A stretch of 64,000 nt of DNA from Alkalimonas mucilaginosa (GCF_036327005.1 NZ_JAUGZK010000008.1:1-64000); one strand, 5' to 3'; shown: positions 32,493 through 42,465, counted from the first letter of the stretch. Numbers and translations: made by a program. Notes: generated by a model from the sequence alone, not told the origin.

Positions 32493-33344
32493 CTACACCG
32501 AGAAAGGATACTGGATCGCAGGATGATGCTGATAGCCTTCAACACGAAAATCGTCCATGCTTACCCAGGTTTCCAGATCCTGCAACGATTGGATTTTTGG
32601 GTTGATAATAAGCTTGGGTGCCGGATAAGGATCCCGTTTTAACTGCACATCCCGCATCAAAGCTAGTTGGTCTTCATAGATATGTGCATTGACAATTTTA
32701 TGATACGCCTTACCCGGCTTCACACCACAAATTTGCGCCATCAGAGCAAGAAAGGCAAATACCTGTACCTGATTAAAGTTCAGTCCCAAAGGTACATCGC
32801 AGGAGCGCTGATAACTGGTCAAATAGAGGGTATCTTCCAGTAAGGAGAAAGTATGAGTATGCATGCATGGACGCAAACAGCCACGGTCAAATTCCCCCGG
32901 ATTGTAAAAAGTAATGATTTCGCCACGGTCGTCCTTGCCTTGGCGTAAATCATCCACCACTTTTTTTAACTGATCGATCACCTGCCCCTCAGGCCCGGCC
33001 CACGCCCGGCCCTGAACACCATAAACCCGCCCCATATCATCAACGCCTTTGCGATGAGGGTTCGCCAGCCAGGCAGCATTATCATTGGCATTGGCATCCC
33101 AGGTTTTGGTACCAAGGGCTCTGAAATCAGCCGCATTGCTGTAACCGCGTAGGTAGCCCAGCAGCTCCGCAACGGCTGCTTTCCAGTAACTTTTCCGGGT
33201 TGTAATCAACGGGAACTCATTGTTGCCAACATCGTATTCCAGATCGGCGTTAATCACCGTCAGGCATCGCTTACCAGTGCGCTCATTGTATACCCAGCGT
33301 CCTTCGTCCAGGATACGCTGACACAGTGTTAAATAGTTTTTCAT
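32493..33344 (-). CDS. thyA: Thymidylate synthase ThyA
   Basis: A 283-residue enzyme that methylates dUMP to dTMP using methylene-tetrahydrofolate. The catalytic cysteine is in LRPCMHTHTF; the folate/nucleotide segment YQRSCDVPLGLNFN and the end DDFRVEGYQHHPAI are conserved. The start overlaps the stop of lgt by 4 nt, the usual lgt-thyA arrangement in gammaproteobacteria. Confidence 0.98.
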   Translation of the reverse strand: MKNYLTLCQRILDEGRWVYNERTGKRCLTVINADLEYDVGNNEFPLITTRKSYWKAAVAELLGYLRGYSNAADFRALGTKTWDANANDNAAWLANPHRKGVDDMGRVYGVQGRAWAGPEGQVIDQLKKVVDDLRQGKDDRGEIITFYNPGEFDRGCLRPCMHTHTFSLLEDTLYLTSYQRSCDVPLGLNFNQVQVFAFLALMAQICGVKPGKAYHKIVNAHIYEDQLALMRDVQLKRDPYPAPKLIINPKIQSLQDLETWVSMDDFRVEGYQHHPAIQYPFSV

Positions 33345-34150
33345 GCCGTCCTCGCTGCTGCGTTTTTGTGTGTCTGGCTATAGATAATAAGCCCGAGCCC
33401 AGCCAGTATCATTGGCAGACAGAGCCACTGCCCCATGGTCATCCCAAGTGACAAAACACCTAAATGTGCATCTGGCTCACGGAAAAACTCGACAATAAAG
33501 CGGGCCACGCCATAACCTAACAAAAAGACGCCTCCCAGAGTGCCTCTGGCTGGCTTAAAGTGACGTACCAACAGGATGATCACAAACAGCAGAATCCCTT
33601 CCAGAGCGACATGGTACAACTGCGATGGATGCCGCGGCAGTGGACCCGCACCAGGAAATACCATGCCCCAGGGAACATCGGTCACCCGTCCCCAGAGCTC
33701 GGCATTAATAAAATTACCGATGCGACCAGCGGCTAATCCCAGCGGGATTAACGGGGCAACAAAATCCCCAAGTGCCAGATAGTCCTTGCGGTACTTGCGG
33801 GCAAACAAAGCCATGGCAACCAACACGCCCAGTAAACCACCATGAAACGACATACCACCAGTCCATATTTTTACCAGATACAATGGATCGGCCAAAAAGC
33901 TATCAAATTGATAAAACAGCACATAACCGATGCGGCCGCCTAAGATAACCCCCAAAAAACCATAAAACAGCAGATCACTCACCTGCTGTTTGTCCCAGCC
34001 AGAGGCGGGTGCCCTGGCCTGACGGTTTGCCAGCCACCAGGCAATCACAAAAGCCACCAGATACATCAAACCATACCAATGAACGGCCACTGGGCCAATA
34101 CTGATAGCAACGGGATCGATACTTGGGTAATTCAGAAAAGTCTGTGACAT
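33341..34150 (-). CDS. lgt: Prolipoprotein diacylglyceryl transferase Lgt
   Basis: 269 residues from ATG 34150; a longer frame from TTG 34195 lacks a good start. A seven-span inner membrane enzyme that adds diacylglycerol to lipoprotein cysteines. The signature GRIGNFINAELWGRVTD is present, with HGGLLGVLVAM upstream and RHPSQLYHVALEG following. It ends overlapping thyA. Confidence 0.97.
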   Translation of the reverse strand: MSQTFLNYPSIDPVAISIGPVAVHWYGLMYLVAFVIAWWLANRQARAPASGWDKQQVSDLLFYGFLGVILGGRIGYVLFYQFDSFLADPLYLVKIWTGGMSFHGGLLGVLVAMALFARKYRKDYLALGDFVAPLIPLGLAAGRIGNFINAELWGRVTDVPWGMVFPGAGPLPRHPSQLYHVALEGILLFVIILLVRHFKPARGTLGGVFLLGYGVARFIVEFFREPDAHLGVLSLGMTMGQWLCLPMILAGLGLIIYSQTHKNAAARTA

Positions 34151-34169
34151 GAGCTCTGTTAAATCCTGC

Positions 34170-34964
34170 TTAAGCGAAAAACATGCGAAGCGCAACCAGC
34201 ATCAGAAAAACACCAAAAAAGCGTTTTATTTTCATCACTGGTAGCTGCTGTGTTAAACGGGCTCCGACAGGAGCCGTGAAAATAGATGTCAGGATAATAC
34301 CAAACATCGCTGGTAAATAGATGAAGCCAAGGAATCCATCGCTCAGTTGATACTGCTGCCAGCCAGCAATAACATAGCCCAGAGTGCCAAAAAGTGCGAT
34401 GGCTACCCCACTGGCGGCAGCACAGCCAATGGCTCGCTTCATATCAACCGAATAATAATTAAGTACTGGTACAAACAAAGCCCCGCCACCAATACCAAGC
34501 AAACTGGCCAGGCCTCCCAAAACACCGGATGCGCCAATAACAGCAGAGTTGCCGGGTAAAGCCCGTTTGCCAATCACGGAGCGTGAAGCCAGCATCCGCA
34601 ATGCAATTAAAGTAACCGCTACTGCGAAAATCCGTTGCAACACAACACCATCGACCAAATGCGCAAGATAACCAACACACCAGGCACCAACTGCAGAGCC
34701 GAGCATAATACGGCTGGCTAAAGGCCAGGGTACATTCCCCCACTTATGATGGGCCCGGATGGATGAAGTAGCAGTAATCACAATAGAGCCAAGCGAAGTG
34801 GCAATCGCCACCAACATGGCATGCTCAGGGGCAACGATACCAAAGGCAGGCAACAGGACCAACAACACCGGTACGACAATCAAACCGCCACCGATGCCTA
34901 ACAAGCCGGCCAACAAACCGACGATAGCCCCCATCAGGGCAGAAATAATAATGATACTGAGCAA
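34170..34964 (-). CDS. TauE/SafE-family sulfite exporter-like permease
   Basis: 264 residues from a TTG at 34964; this start gives the usual N-terminal repeat GLLAGLLGIGGGLIVVPVLL, and no ATG upstream is in frame. A second glycine repeat, GGLASLLGIGGGALFVPVL, lies near residue 155. About eight hydrophobic segments are seen. Members export sulfite, organosulfonates or other anions; the substrate here is unknown. It lies between ptsP and lgt, all in one direction. Confidence 0.87.
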   Translation of the reverse strand: MLSIIIISALMGAIVGLLAGLLGIGGGLIVVPVLLVLLPAFGIVAPEHAMLVAIATSLGSIVITATSSIRAHHKWGNVPWPLASRIMLGSAVGAWCVGYLAHLVDGVVLQRIFAVAVTLIALRMLASRSVIGKRALPGNSAVIGASGVLGGLASLLGIGGGALFVPVLNYYSVDMKRAIGCAAASGVAIALFGTLGYVIAGWQQYQLSDGFLGFIYLPAMFGIILTSIFTAPVGARLTQQLPVMKIKRFFGVFLMLVALRMFFA

Positions 34965-35024
34965 GGAGTGTGTCCCATTAAAAAAGTTAAGCCTAGTCTA
35001 CCAGTTTCAACACAAGGTCGCAGC

Positions 35025-37289
35025 TTAGGAACGCAGCTGAGCAGTTAATGATTTCTGCTCGAGGAAGCGGTGTACTTTATTTCTGACTTCTTTGGGCGAC
35101 TCGCTATCGAGTGCATCTCGCAACACAGTCTGTAGTTCTTTCAGGCTTACCCGCCTTAACAACCATTTAATTTTTGCCAACTGACTGCTGTTCATACTGA
35201 AGGAATCGTATCCCATCGCGGCCAACAGCAACACACCGGCAGGTTCACCCGCCAGCTCACCACAAATGCTGGTAGGTAACTGCAGCGCCTGCAACTGCTG
35301 CCCCATCTGGTAAAGCGCACGAAGCACAGCGGGATGCATGGCATCGTATAAACTGGCCACCCGGGCATTGTTCCGATCCACCGCCAACAGATACTGGGTT
35401 AAATCATTGGTACCCACCGAGCAAAAATCAACCTTAGCGGCTAACTCGGTCAACTGATACATGATGGAAGGCACTTCTATCATCACACCGACTTTGGGCT
35501 TGGCCAATTCCAGGGCCAGTTCGTCGCCCACTTCAAAGCAAGCTTGCCTAATCAGACGTATGGACTCATCTATCTCCGACAAGTCGGAGATCATTGGCAA
35601 CAAAATGTGCAAATTATTGGATTGAATACTGGCTTTTAACATAGCGCGGATTTGCACCAAAAAAATCTCAGGATGATCGAGGGTCAAACGGATGCCGCGC
35701 CAACCTAAAAACGGGTTTTCCTCATTGATAGCAAAATAAGGCAAAGGCTTGTCGCCACCCACATCCAGAGTTCGCATGATCACCGGCTTCCCTGGGTAAG
35801 CATTCAACATCCCTTGGTACAACTCGACTTGCTCCTGCTCTGTTGGGAACTGATTGCGGACGATAAACGGAAACTCTGTCCGATACAGGCCAACGCCATC
35901 GCTCACATCGCTGTTGCTTTGATCTGGGTCGACAGCAAGGCCGGCATTGATCATCAAAGAAAAGCGATGACCACACAGGGACTGAGCAGCCAGGCCAACT
36001 TCAGCCTGGTAATGCGCTGATAATTCAGCATCTTCACTGATAAGCTGTTGGTATTCTGCATAAATGGCTTCAGCGGGATCCAATAAAATTTGCCCCTGGT
36101 AACCATCCACAATCAAACGAAGCCCTTGCCATTGCATCAGGGATAAACCCTCTACCCCCATGACGGCAGGAATACCCAAAGCTCTGGCCATAATAGCTGC
36201 ATGCGAGTTCACTGAGCCACAAAGCGAAATAACAGCAACCAGCTGCGCTCTGGGAACTTCTGCCAACATAGATGCCGTGACATTTTCAGCAACCAGTACT
36301 ACTTTTTCGGGCAGCTTGAATTGTCGCTTTTCGGTATCGAGCAAATGAATAAGCACACGCTCACCCAGGTCACGAATATCGGTTGCCCTCTCTTTGAAGT
36401 AGGCGTCTTCCATATCCTCAAACTGGCGGGCAAACTTCTCCACCACCCGCTTGAGGGCACTTTTAGCACACCATCCTTCGGCAATTTGCTGCTCAATTTC
36501 ATTGCCGAGACTGGCAGCATCCAGCAACTGCTGGTACACATCAAAAATGGCCAGAGCATCGGTTGGCAGATGATCTGCCATGCGCTCAGATAAACGCTTA
36601 AACTCGGCTTTGGTTATTTTTACCGCCCGATAAAAACGCGATAGCTCTTTATCTGGCTCCTCCGAACGCTGCAAGGAAACTGCATTAAAGTCACAGGCAG
36701 GCTGCAACACAAAGGCTTCACCTATGGCAATGCCGGGTGCACCTGGCAGACCATTCAACTGGCTGGAACGGCTTTTCGAGCCAGTGCCACTGCTGGCAAG
36801 TTCACGAAGCTCTGCATTGGCGAGCACAGCGGCTAGCTGTGCGCCCAGTGTCACCAGAAAAGACTCTTCATCCTCGCTAAAAACACGCTCCGTGCCTTGT
36901 TGGATGGTTAAAACCCCCAAAACTTTGCGGTGATGAATAATAGGACAGCCTAAAAAAGCAGAAAAGCGATCCTCACTGACTTCAGGAGTCACTTTAAAGC
37001 GGGGATGTTGCTGTGCAGCAGCCAGATTAATGGGTTCTTCTCTTTGTCCAACCCAACCAATCAGTCCTTCTGAAAAACCAATGGCAACCTTCCCAACCGC
37101 ATCAGGGTTAAGACCATCGGTTGCCATCAGCATAAAATGTTGTTGATCGTAATTCGCAAGATAAACCGAGCAGCACTCCGTTTTGAGTGCTTGCTTCACA
37201 TCCGCAACCAGCCCCGACAACGCCCTGCTCAGAACAGGCTCTTGTGCCACATCCTGAACAATGCGTCTTAACTGGCTAAGCATGACCAT
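35025..37289 (-). CDS. ptsP: Phosphoenolpyruvate-protein phosphotransferase PtsP (enzyme I-Ntr)
   Basis: A 754-residue protein with an N-terminal GAF domain (about 20-165), a linker ending in the HPr-binding EI-N region (about 180-400, phospho-histidine in NSHAAIMARALGIPAV), and the PEP-binding barrel (about 420-730; GLYRTEFPF, MRTLDVGGDKPL, CSVGTNDLTQYLLAVDRNN). It starts the nitrogen phosphotransferase relay. rppH lies 16 nt upstream in the same direction, the common rppH-ptsP pair. Confidence 0.97.
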   Translation of the reverse strand: MVMLSQLRRIVQDVAQEPVLSRALSGLVADVKQALKTECCSVYLANYDQQHFMLMATDGLNPDAVGKVAIGFSEGLIGWVGQREEPINLAAAQQHPRFKVTPEVSEDRFSAFLGCPIIHHRKVLGVLTIQQGTERVFSEDEESFLVTLGAQLAAVLANAELRELASSGTGSKSRSSQLNGLPGAPGIAIGEAFVLQPACDFNAVSLQRSEEPDKELSRFYRAVKITKAEFKRLSERMADHLPTDALAIFDVYQQLLDAASLGNEIEQQIAEGWCAKSALKRVVEKFARQFEDMEDAYFKERATDIRDLGERVLIHLLDTEKRQFKLPEKVVLVAENVTASMLAEVPRAQLVAVISLCGSVNSHAAIMARALGIPAVMGVEGLSLMQWQGLRLIVDGYQGQILLDPAEAIYAEYQQLISEDAELSAHYQAEVGLAAQSLCGHRFSLMINAGLAVDPDQSNSDVSDGVGLYRTEFPFIVRNQFPTEQEQVELYQGMLNAYPGKPVIMRTLDVGGDKPLPYFAINEENPFLGWRGIRLTLDHPEIFLVQIRAMLKASIQSNNLHILLPMISDLSEIDESIRLIRQACFEVGDELALELAKPKVGVMIEVPSIMYQLTELAAKVDFCSVGTNDLTQYLLAVDRNNARVASLYDAMHPAVLRALYQMGQQLQALQLPTSICGELAGEPAGVLLLAAMGYDSFSMNSSQLAKIKWLLRRVSLKELQTVLRDALDSESPKEVRNKVHRFLEQKSLTAQLRS

Positions 37290-37305
37290 GGTTTATCCAT
37301 CCGAG

Positions 37306-37809
37306 TTACCCTTTTTGTTTTCCTGTTTTACGGGGAAACGGCAAAGCGATCGGGGCAAACTCTTTCATAACTTTACGGTACACATCGCGTTTGAAAGCAA
37401 CAACCTGGCGTACAGGATACCAGTAACTCACCCAGCGCCAGCCATCAAACTCTGGGTGCGTGGTTTTTGCCAGGTCTACATCGCCGTCAGGGCAGGTTAA
37501 TCGCAATAAAAACCACTTTTGCTTTTGCCCAATGCAGACAGGGTTACTGTCTCGCCGAATCAGTCGTTTTGGCAGCCGATAACGAAGCCAATGCTTAGTT
37601 ACCGCTAGAATTTCAACATCCTCTGCCTTTAAACCTACTTCCTCATTCAGCTCACGGTACATGGCTTGTTCAGGGGTTTCCCCTTGATCAATGCCCCCTT
37701 GCGGGTATTGCCACGAGTGCTGTCCGTATCGTCTTGCCCAAAACACCTGTCCCTGGTGATTGCAGATCACTATGCCGACATTGGCCCGAAAACCTTCGGC
37801 ATCAATCAC
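37306..37809 (-). CDS. rppH: RNA pyrophosphohydrolase RppH
   Basis: The GTG at 37809 (CGAGG 5 nt upstream) gives 167 residues and starts like the Escherichia coli protein (MIDAEGFRANVGIVICN); a longer frame to 37875 is not supported. The Nudix box GGIDQGETPEQAMYRELNEE is complete. It removes pyrophosphate from mRNA 5' ends to start decay. Downstream is ptsP. Confidence 0.96.
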   Translation of the reverse strand: MIDAEGFRANVGIVICNHQGQVFWARRYGQHSWQYPQGGIDQGETPEQAMYRELNEEVGLKAEDVEILAVTKHWLRYRLPKRLIRRDSNPVCIGQKQKWFLLRLTCPDGDVDLAKTTHPEFDGWRWVSYWYPVRQVVAFKRDVYRKVMKEFAPIALPFPRKTGKQKG

Positions 37810-38190
37810 ATAAACCTCGAGCTTATTTACAGCAGCTATACCAAAGATTCTTTCACAAAGTCTGAAAGACGGCAATCTCTATTTTCTTGCCGCGTCACAA
37901 CAAAGTTACCCACAGAAAGTGCAGATGATAAGATGAAATGTGCACTTCTTCACAGCATCTGTGTATAACATTGTGAAAAACCATGGTTTAATCCACGAAC
38001 AACTTCTATCAGATGACGTAACCTACCGAGAAAGTCCAAAAATAACAATAGATATCATGCAATTACAGATTCACCTAAGAGACGGAAGTCACTATTATCT
38101 GTGCATAACACAGATCGCTGACTTTTTACGCAACGGCCAAAATTGCTTCGTGTTATGCTGCATTCATCGACAGACTTACCTTTAGTGTCC
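37810..38190. promoter_or_regulatory. rppH-mutH divergent gap with DnaA-box-like 9-mers
   Basis: No convincing gene is seen; an 81-codon frame at 37940-38185 has poor composition and no ribosome binding site. The gap contains TTACCCACA (37906-37914, plus), TTATACACA (37960-37968, minus) and TTATGCACA (38100-38108, minus). The last two fit the relaxed DnaA box TTWTNCACA. The stretch must also hold the divergent promoters of rppH and mutH. Confidence 0.45.
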
Positions 38191-38853
38191 ATGAATCCAC
38201 CAAAAACAACGAATGAACTTATGCAACGCTGCCAGGCTCTGGCCGGTTTAACCCTTGGTCAGCTAGCCAGGCAACTGGGAGCTGCTGTTCCGGCCAACTT
38301 AAAAAAAGATAAGGGCTGGGCTGGCCAGCTTATAGAGCAGGCTTTAGGTGCAAGCTCGGCTTCCAAAGCTGAGCCGGACTTCCCTCATTTAGGCATTGAA
38401 TTAAAGACCCTGCCCATCGATCAACACGGAAAACCATTAGAAAGTACCTATGTTTGTGTGGCTCCTCTTACCGGGCTTACACAGCAGCGTTGGCAAGACT
38501 CCTGGGTTTGCCAAAAGCTAAGTCATGTGCTTTGGCTGCCATTGCTTGCTGAGCGCAGTATTCCAGTAGCCGAGCGCGTCATTGGCACCGGCTTTTTATG
38601 GCAGCCGGATGCGCGTGAAATGCAGTTATTACAACAGGATTGGGAAGAGTTGATGGACCTGATTACGTTGGGGGGAATCGATCAGATCCGGGGGGCACAT
38701 GGCCAGGTCCTGCAACTCAGGCCCAAAGCAGCTAATAGCAGGGCACTCACCTCAGCTTATGGCACCTCCGGGCAACCAATCAAGGCTTTACCCAGAGGCT
38801 TCTATCTTAAAACAGCCTTCACTCAGCAAGTGTTGCGGAAAGTTTTCTGCTAA
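38191..38853 (+). CDS. mutH: DNA mismatch repair endonuclease MutH
   Basis: 220 residues from ATG 38191; earlier in-frame starts (38155, 38143) would add an unlikely tail. The enzyme nicks the unmethylated strand at hemimethylated GATC. Its PD-(D/E)XK core is visible as PDFPHLGIELKTLPID, giving the Asp, Glu and Lys of the active site. NLKKDKGWAGQLIE and LALGASSASK-type segments match the family. Its presence implies a Dam-methylating gammaproteobacterium. Confidence 0.97.
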   Translation: MNPPKTTNELMQRCQALAGLTLGQLARQLGAAVPANLKKDKGWAGQLIEQALGASSASKAEPDFPHLGIELKTLPIDQHGKPLESTYVCVAPLTGLTQQRWQDSWVCQKLSHVLWLPLLAERSIPVAERVIGTGFLWQPDAREMQLLQQDWEELMDLITLGGIDQIRGAHGQVLQLRPKAANSRALTSAYGTSGQPIKALPRGFYLKTAFTQQVLRKVFC

Positions 38854-38893
38854 CGCTTGTTGAAGTGCAAAACCTTACTTTCCAACAATCCGG

Positions 38894-39736
38894 CTAATGA
38901 TCATATTTCTCAATAATTTTTTGATACCGTCCACTGGCCTTAATCTCTGCCAGCCCCTGATTAAAAGCCTGGACTGTTGCTTCGTCGACCGACTCTTTGC
39001 TGAACATCACATAGACTTCAGAGCTGCCAAGGCTGATGCCATGCGGCTCGATGAACTGATCCAGACCTTTACGCCGCAATATGGATGCACCAACAAAACT
39101 GTCTTCTAAAAAGCCATCTATTTCTTCATCAATTAAGCGGGCCATATTCATTTCGCTGATAATAGCGCCGACAAACTGGTTGTGGTAACTATCATTGGTA
39201 TAAAGGCTGGTAATTTCGTCACCATAAAAGTACTCATTGACTATCCCCAGCTTATGACCCGCTTCAACGAACTCGGTGATGGTCTGGTACGGCAGATTGC
39301 CTTCGTAACGCCGTACGTAGAGGATAAAGCGCTCTTCACGGTAAGGATCAGAAAAATGAGCATACTGCTGGCGGTCCTCGGTCATGGAAGCACCCAGGAC
39401 AAAATCAACCTCCCCATTACGTAAAGCATTTAATAATTCAACCCAGGTGGCTTGCTGCTTTGTTACCGAGCAGCCCATGGTCTCAGCAATGGCATGCACA
39501 ATCTCAACATCCAGACCGGTGACAACATTACCAACACCAATGTATTGGTATGGCTCCCAAGCATCGAACCCCATGGTAAGCCGGCATTCCTGCAGCGGGG
39601 TACTTTGCGGTTCCTGGGAAGCCTGACTGATCTCCAGCGGTTCGGTGTCATCTGTGAGGCTGGGTGGTTGTACCTGAGGTTCGCAACCCACTAAGAAAAA
39701 AACAGTAGAAAACACTACAAGCAAGAAACATTTCAT
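38894..39736 (-). CDS. Periplasmic solute-binding lipoprotein (amino-acid-type, SBP family 3)
   Basis: 280 residues from ATG 39736 (AGAGG 6 nt upstream). Lipobox LVGC after a hydrophobic signal. The fold follows family 3 binding proteins: LTMGFDAWEPYQYIGVGN, TGLDVEIVHAIAETMGC, WVELLNALRNGEVDFVLGAS and the closing helix EIKASGRYQKIIEKYDH. No transporter genes adjoin it, so it may serve a sensor or a distant permease. Confidence 0.87.
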   Translation of the reverse strand: MKCFLLVVFSTVFFLVGCEPQVQPPSLTDDTEPLEISQASQEPQSTPLQECRLTMGFDAWEPYQYIGVGNVVTGLDVEIVHAIAETMGCSVTKQQATWVELLNALRNGEVDFVLGASMTEDRQQYAHFSDPYREERFILYVRRYEGNLPYQTITEFVEAGHKLGIVNEYFYGDEITSLYTNDSYHNQFVGAIISEMNMARLIDEEIDGFLEDSFVGASILRRKGLDQFIEPHGISLGSSEVYVMFSKESVDEATVQAFNQGLAEIKASGRYQKIIEKYDH

Positions 39737-39821
39737 AAAACACCTCTGCAATTTGTGTAACTACTTCAAGCTTAGTGGAAATTTAGAAAATTTCCTCTTG
39801 CATCAACCTCTTTTCCTTAAA

Positions 39822-40709
39822 TCACTCCACTTTGATAGCTTGCTTTTTATCCGATGCATTAGCTTCTGCTTGAGCCTGCGACGGCACAGCTTTAGCCGGA
39901 GCTGCAACCAAGACCGCCAGTTTTCGACGCCAACCTTTGGCCTGACGCCAATCCAACCACAGCAAGCGCCATTCATCAAAAGTAATAATCAGCGGATTGT
40001 AGGATTGAAAATCTGTGGTAATGCCATAGCGACAAGCCTCTTCGCTGCTTTCGGCAGCAAAAGTACCAAACAGCTTGTCCCATAGAATCAAAACTCCGCC
40101 AAAGTTCTTATCGATGTATCTGGAGTTGCTGGCATGATGCACCCGATGATGGGATGGAGTGTTCAACACCCACTCCAACCAGCCCAGTTTTTGTACCGCT
40201 TGTGTATGCACAAAAAACTGAAATGCCAGATTGAGCGCCACTACAGCAAGTACCAGCCAGGGAGAAAAACCCAGCAACATCATTGGCAACCAAAACAGCC
40301 ACATACCTGATACCGGATACATCAGACTTTGGCGAAAAGCGGTACTGAAATTTAAGTGCCTGGAACTGTGATGCACAATATGTGATGCCCAAAACCAGCG
40401 AATGTGATGCGAAGCACGATGAAACCAGTAATACAGAAAGTCTTGCATCAAAAAAGCCAGCAGCAAGGTCCAGGCATTGAGCGGAATATCCAGTAACCGG
40501 TATTGAAACAGCCACCAGTAAAATGGCAGCAGCAACAGCAAGGTTAATAATTCAGCCGCCTGGTGCATCAGCGCCAGGGCAGCATTGGCAAGTGTATCCC
40601 GCCATTGATACCAATCTAACCGTAAGCGCAGCCCATACCAACACTCCAAAGCGACCAGTGTCAGAAAAACCGGGCTTAACGCCAATAAGATCCATTCAGC
40701 CTGCACCAT
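39822..40709 (-). CDS. Sterol desaturase / fatty acid hydroxylase family membrane protein
   Basis: A 295-residue membrane protein with the histidine clusters of the di-iron family: HRASHH near residue 98, HIVHHSSRH near 112, and HHRVHH near 190. Four or more hydrophobic segments surround them. The family hydroxylates or desaturates lipids; the substrate is unknown. The C-terminus ends in an Ala/Lys-rich tail. It is divergent from the TetR gene. Confidence 0.9.
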   Translation of the reverse strand: MVQAEWILLALSPVFLTLVALECWYGLRLRLDWYQWRDTLANAALALMHQAAELLTLLLLLPFYWWLFQYRLLDIPLNAWTLLLAFLMQDFLYYWFHRASHHIRWFWASHIVHHSSRHLNFSTAFRQSLMYPVSGMWLFWLPMMLLGFSPWLVLAVVALNLAFQFFVHTQAVQKLGWLEWVLNTPSHHRVHHASNSRYIDKNFGGVLILWDKLFGTFAAESSEEACRYGITTDFQSYNPLIITFDEWRLLWLDWRQAKGWRRKLAVLVAAPAKAVPSQAQAEANASDKKQAIKVE

Positions 40710-40791
40710 ACAAAGCTGCCGTCCCGTTTAACTGTGCCATACTTATAGCAAAATATTGTTTCAAATGCGAAATACTCACAGGTAATCAAGC

Positions 40792-41358
40792 ATGAATGAT
40801 CCCTATCAGGCTATCTTGCAACAAGCCATGCAACTGGCAGAACAAAGCAGCTGGGAGGCTTTACGACTTCGTGATATCGCCCAGGCTCTGAATATTACCC
40901 TGCTGGATATACAGCATCATTTCCAGCAGAAAGATGATTTGGTGGATGCATGGTTTGATCTGGCCGACCAAGCCATGCTGGCCTGCCAACACAGGCCTGA
41001 CTTTGAACATTGTACCCCTCAGGAAAAATTACAAACCGCCATCATGCAGTGGCTCAATGCCCTGGCTGCACACCGTCAGGTTACCAGGCAGATGCTCTAT
41101 TACAAACTGGAGCCTGGTCATGTTCATTTGCAGGCAGCGGCATTACTGCGGATCAGTCGTACAGTGCAATGGCTGCGTGAGCTGGCCGATCTGAAAGCAC
41201 AGAACATGACCCGGATTGAACAAGAGATTTTCCTGTCCGCTTTGTTCAGCTCTACGTTTGTTTGCTGGCTAACCACAAAAGAGCCAGCCAGTCGTGCTGC
41301 TCATCAATGGCTTCAGCGCGGCTTACAACTTGGCCGCTGGCGCAACCTTTGGCATTGA
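40792..41358 (+). CDS. TetR-family transcriptional regulator
   Basis: 188 residues with an N-terminal HTH (about 10-55: ALRLRDIAQALNITLLDIQHHFQQKDDLVDAWFD). The C-terminal ligand-binding region is helical with many Gln and Leu. It is divergent from the fatty acid hydroxylase-like gene, 82 nt apart, and may control that gene. No operator repeat is obvious in the gap. Confidence 0.87.
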   Translation: MNDPYQAILQQAMQLAEQSSWEALRLRDIAQALNITLLDIQHHFQQKDDLVDAWFDLADQAMLACQHRPDFEHCTPQEKLQTAIMQWLNALAAHRQVTRQMLYYKLEPGHVHLQAAALLRISRTVQWLRELADLKAQNMTRIEQEIFLSALFSSTFVCWLTTKEPASRAAHQWLQRGLQLGRWRNLWH

Positions 41359-41463
41359 TGCCCAAAAGATCAAAAAAACAGAATGATTGAAGCTAATTTT
41401 AGCAGTTATTATTCGTTTTTCACTCTGCTACAGTCCCTCTATCGATAGATTAAGGAGTACATT

Positions 41464-42438
41464 ATGGGATTGTTAGTTGAAGGCAAATGGCAGGATGACT
41501 GGTACGATACCAAAAAGAGTGCCGGTAAATTTCAACGTCAGGATGCCAGTTTTCGAAGTAACATAACGCCATCACAGCAAGCCAATGCCAGTCGTTACCA
41601 ACTGTATGTCTCGCTGGCTTGTCCCTGGGCACACCGGACTTTAATTTTTCGTCAATTGAAATCGCTACAATCTCTGATCGATGTGACTGTGGTATCCCCT
41701 ATTATGCTGCAACATGGCTGGGAGTTTGCTGGTGACGACGGAGACAAGGAACCATTATATGCAGCCAGCTATTTGCATCAGCTGTACACCAAAGCCAAGC
41801 CAGATTACAGCGGTCGGGTTACAGTGCCGGTGTTATGGGACAAAACCAAAGGCAGCCTGATCAATAACGAATCGGCCGATATTCTGCGAATTTTCAACAA
41901 TGCTTTCAATCATCAAACTGGTAATCAGCTTGATTTTTATCCACGAGCACTGCAAGCCAGCATCGATAAAGTCAATGAGTGGGTTTATCACGACATCAAC
42001 AACGGGGTCTACAAAGCAGGTTTTGCCACAACACAAACAGCGTATCAGGAAGCGTTCACTGCCTTGTTTAAAGCCCTGGATAAAGCAGAGCAGTTATTAA
42101 GTGAACAACGCTTTTTAACCGGTGATTATCTGACAGAAGCAGACTGGCGTTTGTTTACCACCCTGATCCGATTTGATGCGGTCTATGTTGGGCATTTCAA
42201 ATGCAACCAGCGCCGTATCGCAGACTACCCGGTGCTGAGCAATTACCTGCGCTCTTTGTATCAATTGCCCGGTATTGCCGATACGGTGAACTGGTCCCAT
42301 ATTAAACGGCATTACTACATCAGCCACCCGATGATTAATCCAACCCAAATCGTCCCTGCCGGACCAGATCTTGATTTTAGCGCCTCTCATAACAGAGGCT
42401 CATGGTCGCTTGAGCAGGTGGTGATGAAGGCCAGTTAG
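41464..42438 (+). CDS. Glutathione S-transferase, glutathionyl-hydroquinone reductase type
   Basis: 324 residues, with AAGGAG 7 nt before the ATG. The catalytic motif SLACPWAHRTLIFRQLK has the CPWA cysteine of the xi class (YqjG/Ecm4). VPVLWDKTKGSLINNESADILR is the glutathione-binding strand-turn, and LTEADWRLFTTLIRFD belongs to the C-terminal helical domain. These enzymes reduce glutathionyl-hydroquinones. Confidence 0.93.
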   Translation: MGLLVEGKWQDDWYDTKKSAGKFQRQDASFRSNITPSQQANASRYQLYVSLACPWAHRTLIFRQLKSLQSLIDVTVVSPIMLQHGWEFAGDDGDKEPLYAASYLHQLYTKAKPDYSGRVTVPVLWDKTKGSLINNESADILRIFNNAFNHQTGNQLDFYPRALQASIDKVNEWVYHDINNGVYKAGFATTQTAYQEAFTALFKALDKAEQLLSEQRFLTGDYLTEADWRLFTTLIRFDAVYVGHFKCNQRRIADYPVLSNYLRSLYQLPGIADTVNWSHIKRHYYISHPMINPTQIVPAGPDLDFSASHNRGSWSLEQVVMKAS

Positions 42439-42465
42439 CCACAGGTCTTCATCCTCGATTAAGCT

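Noticed and set aside
32423..32545. Longer N-terminus for the first FlgO-like protein
   Set aside because: It runs into thyA and hides the lipoprotein signal that begins at GTG 32422.
37940..38185. 81-codon plus-strand frame between rppH and mutH
   Set aside because: No ribosome binding site, odd composition and overlap with the mutH upstream region; treated as noncoding.
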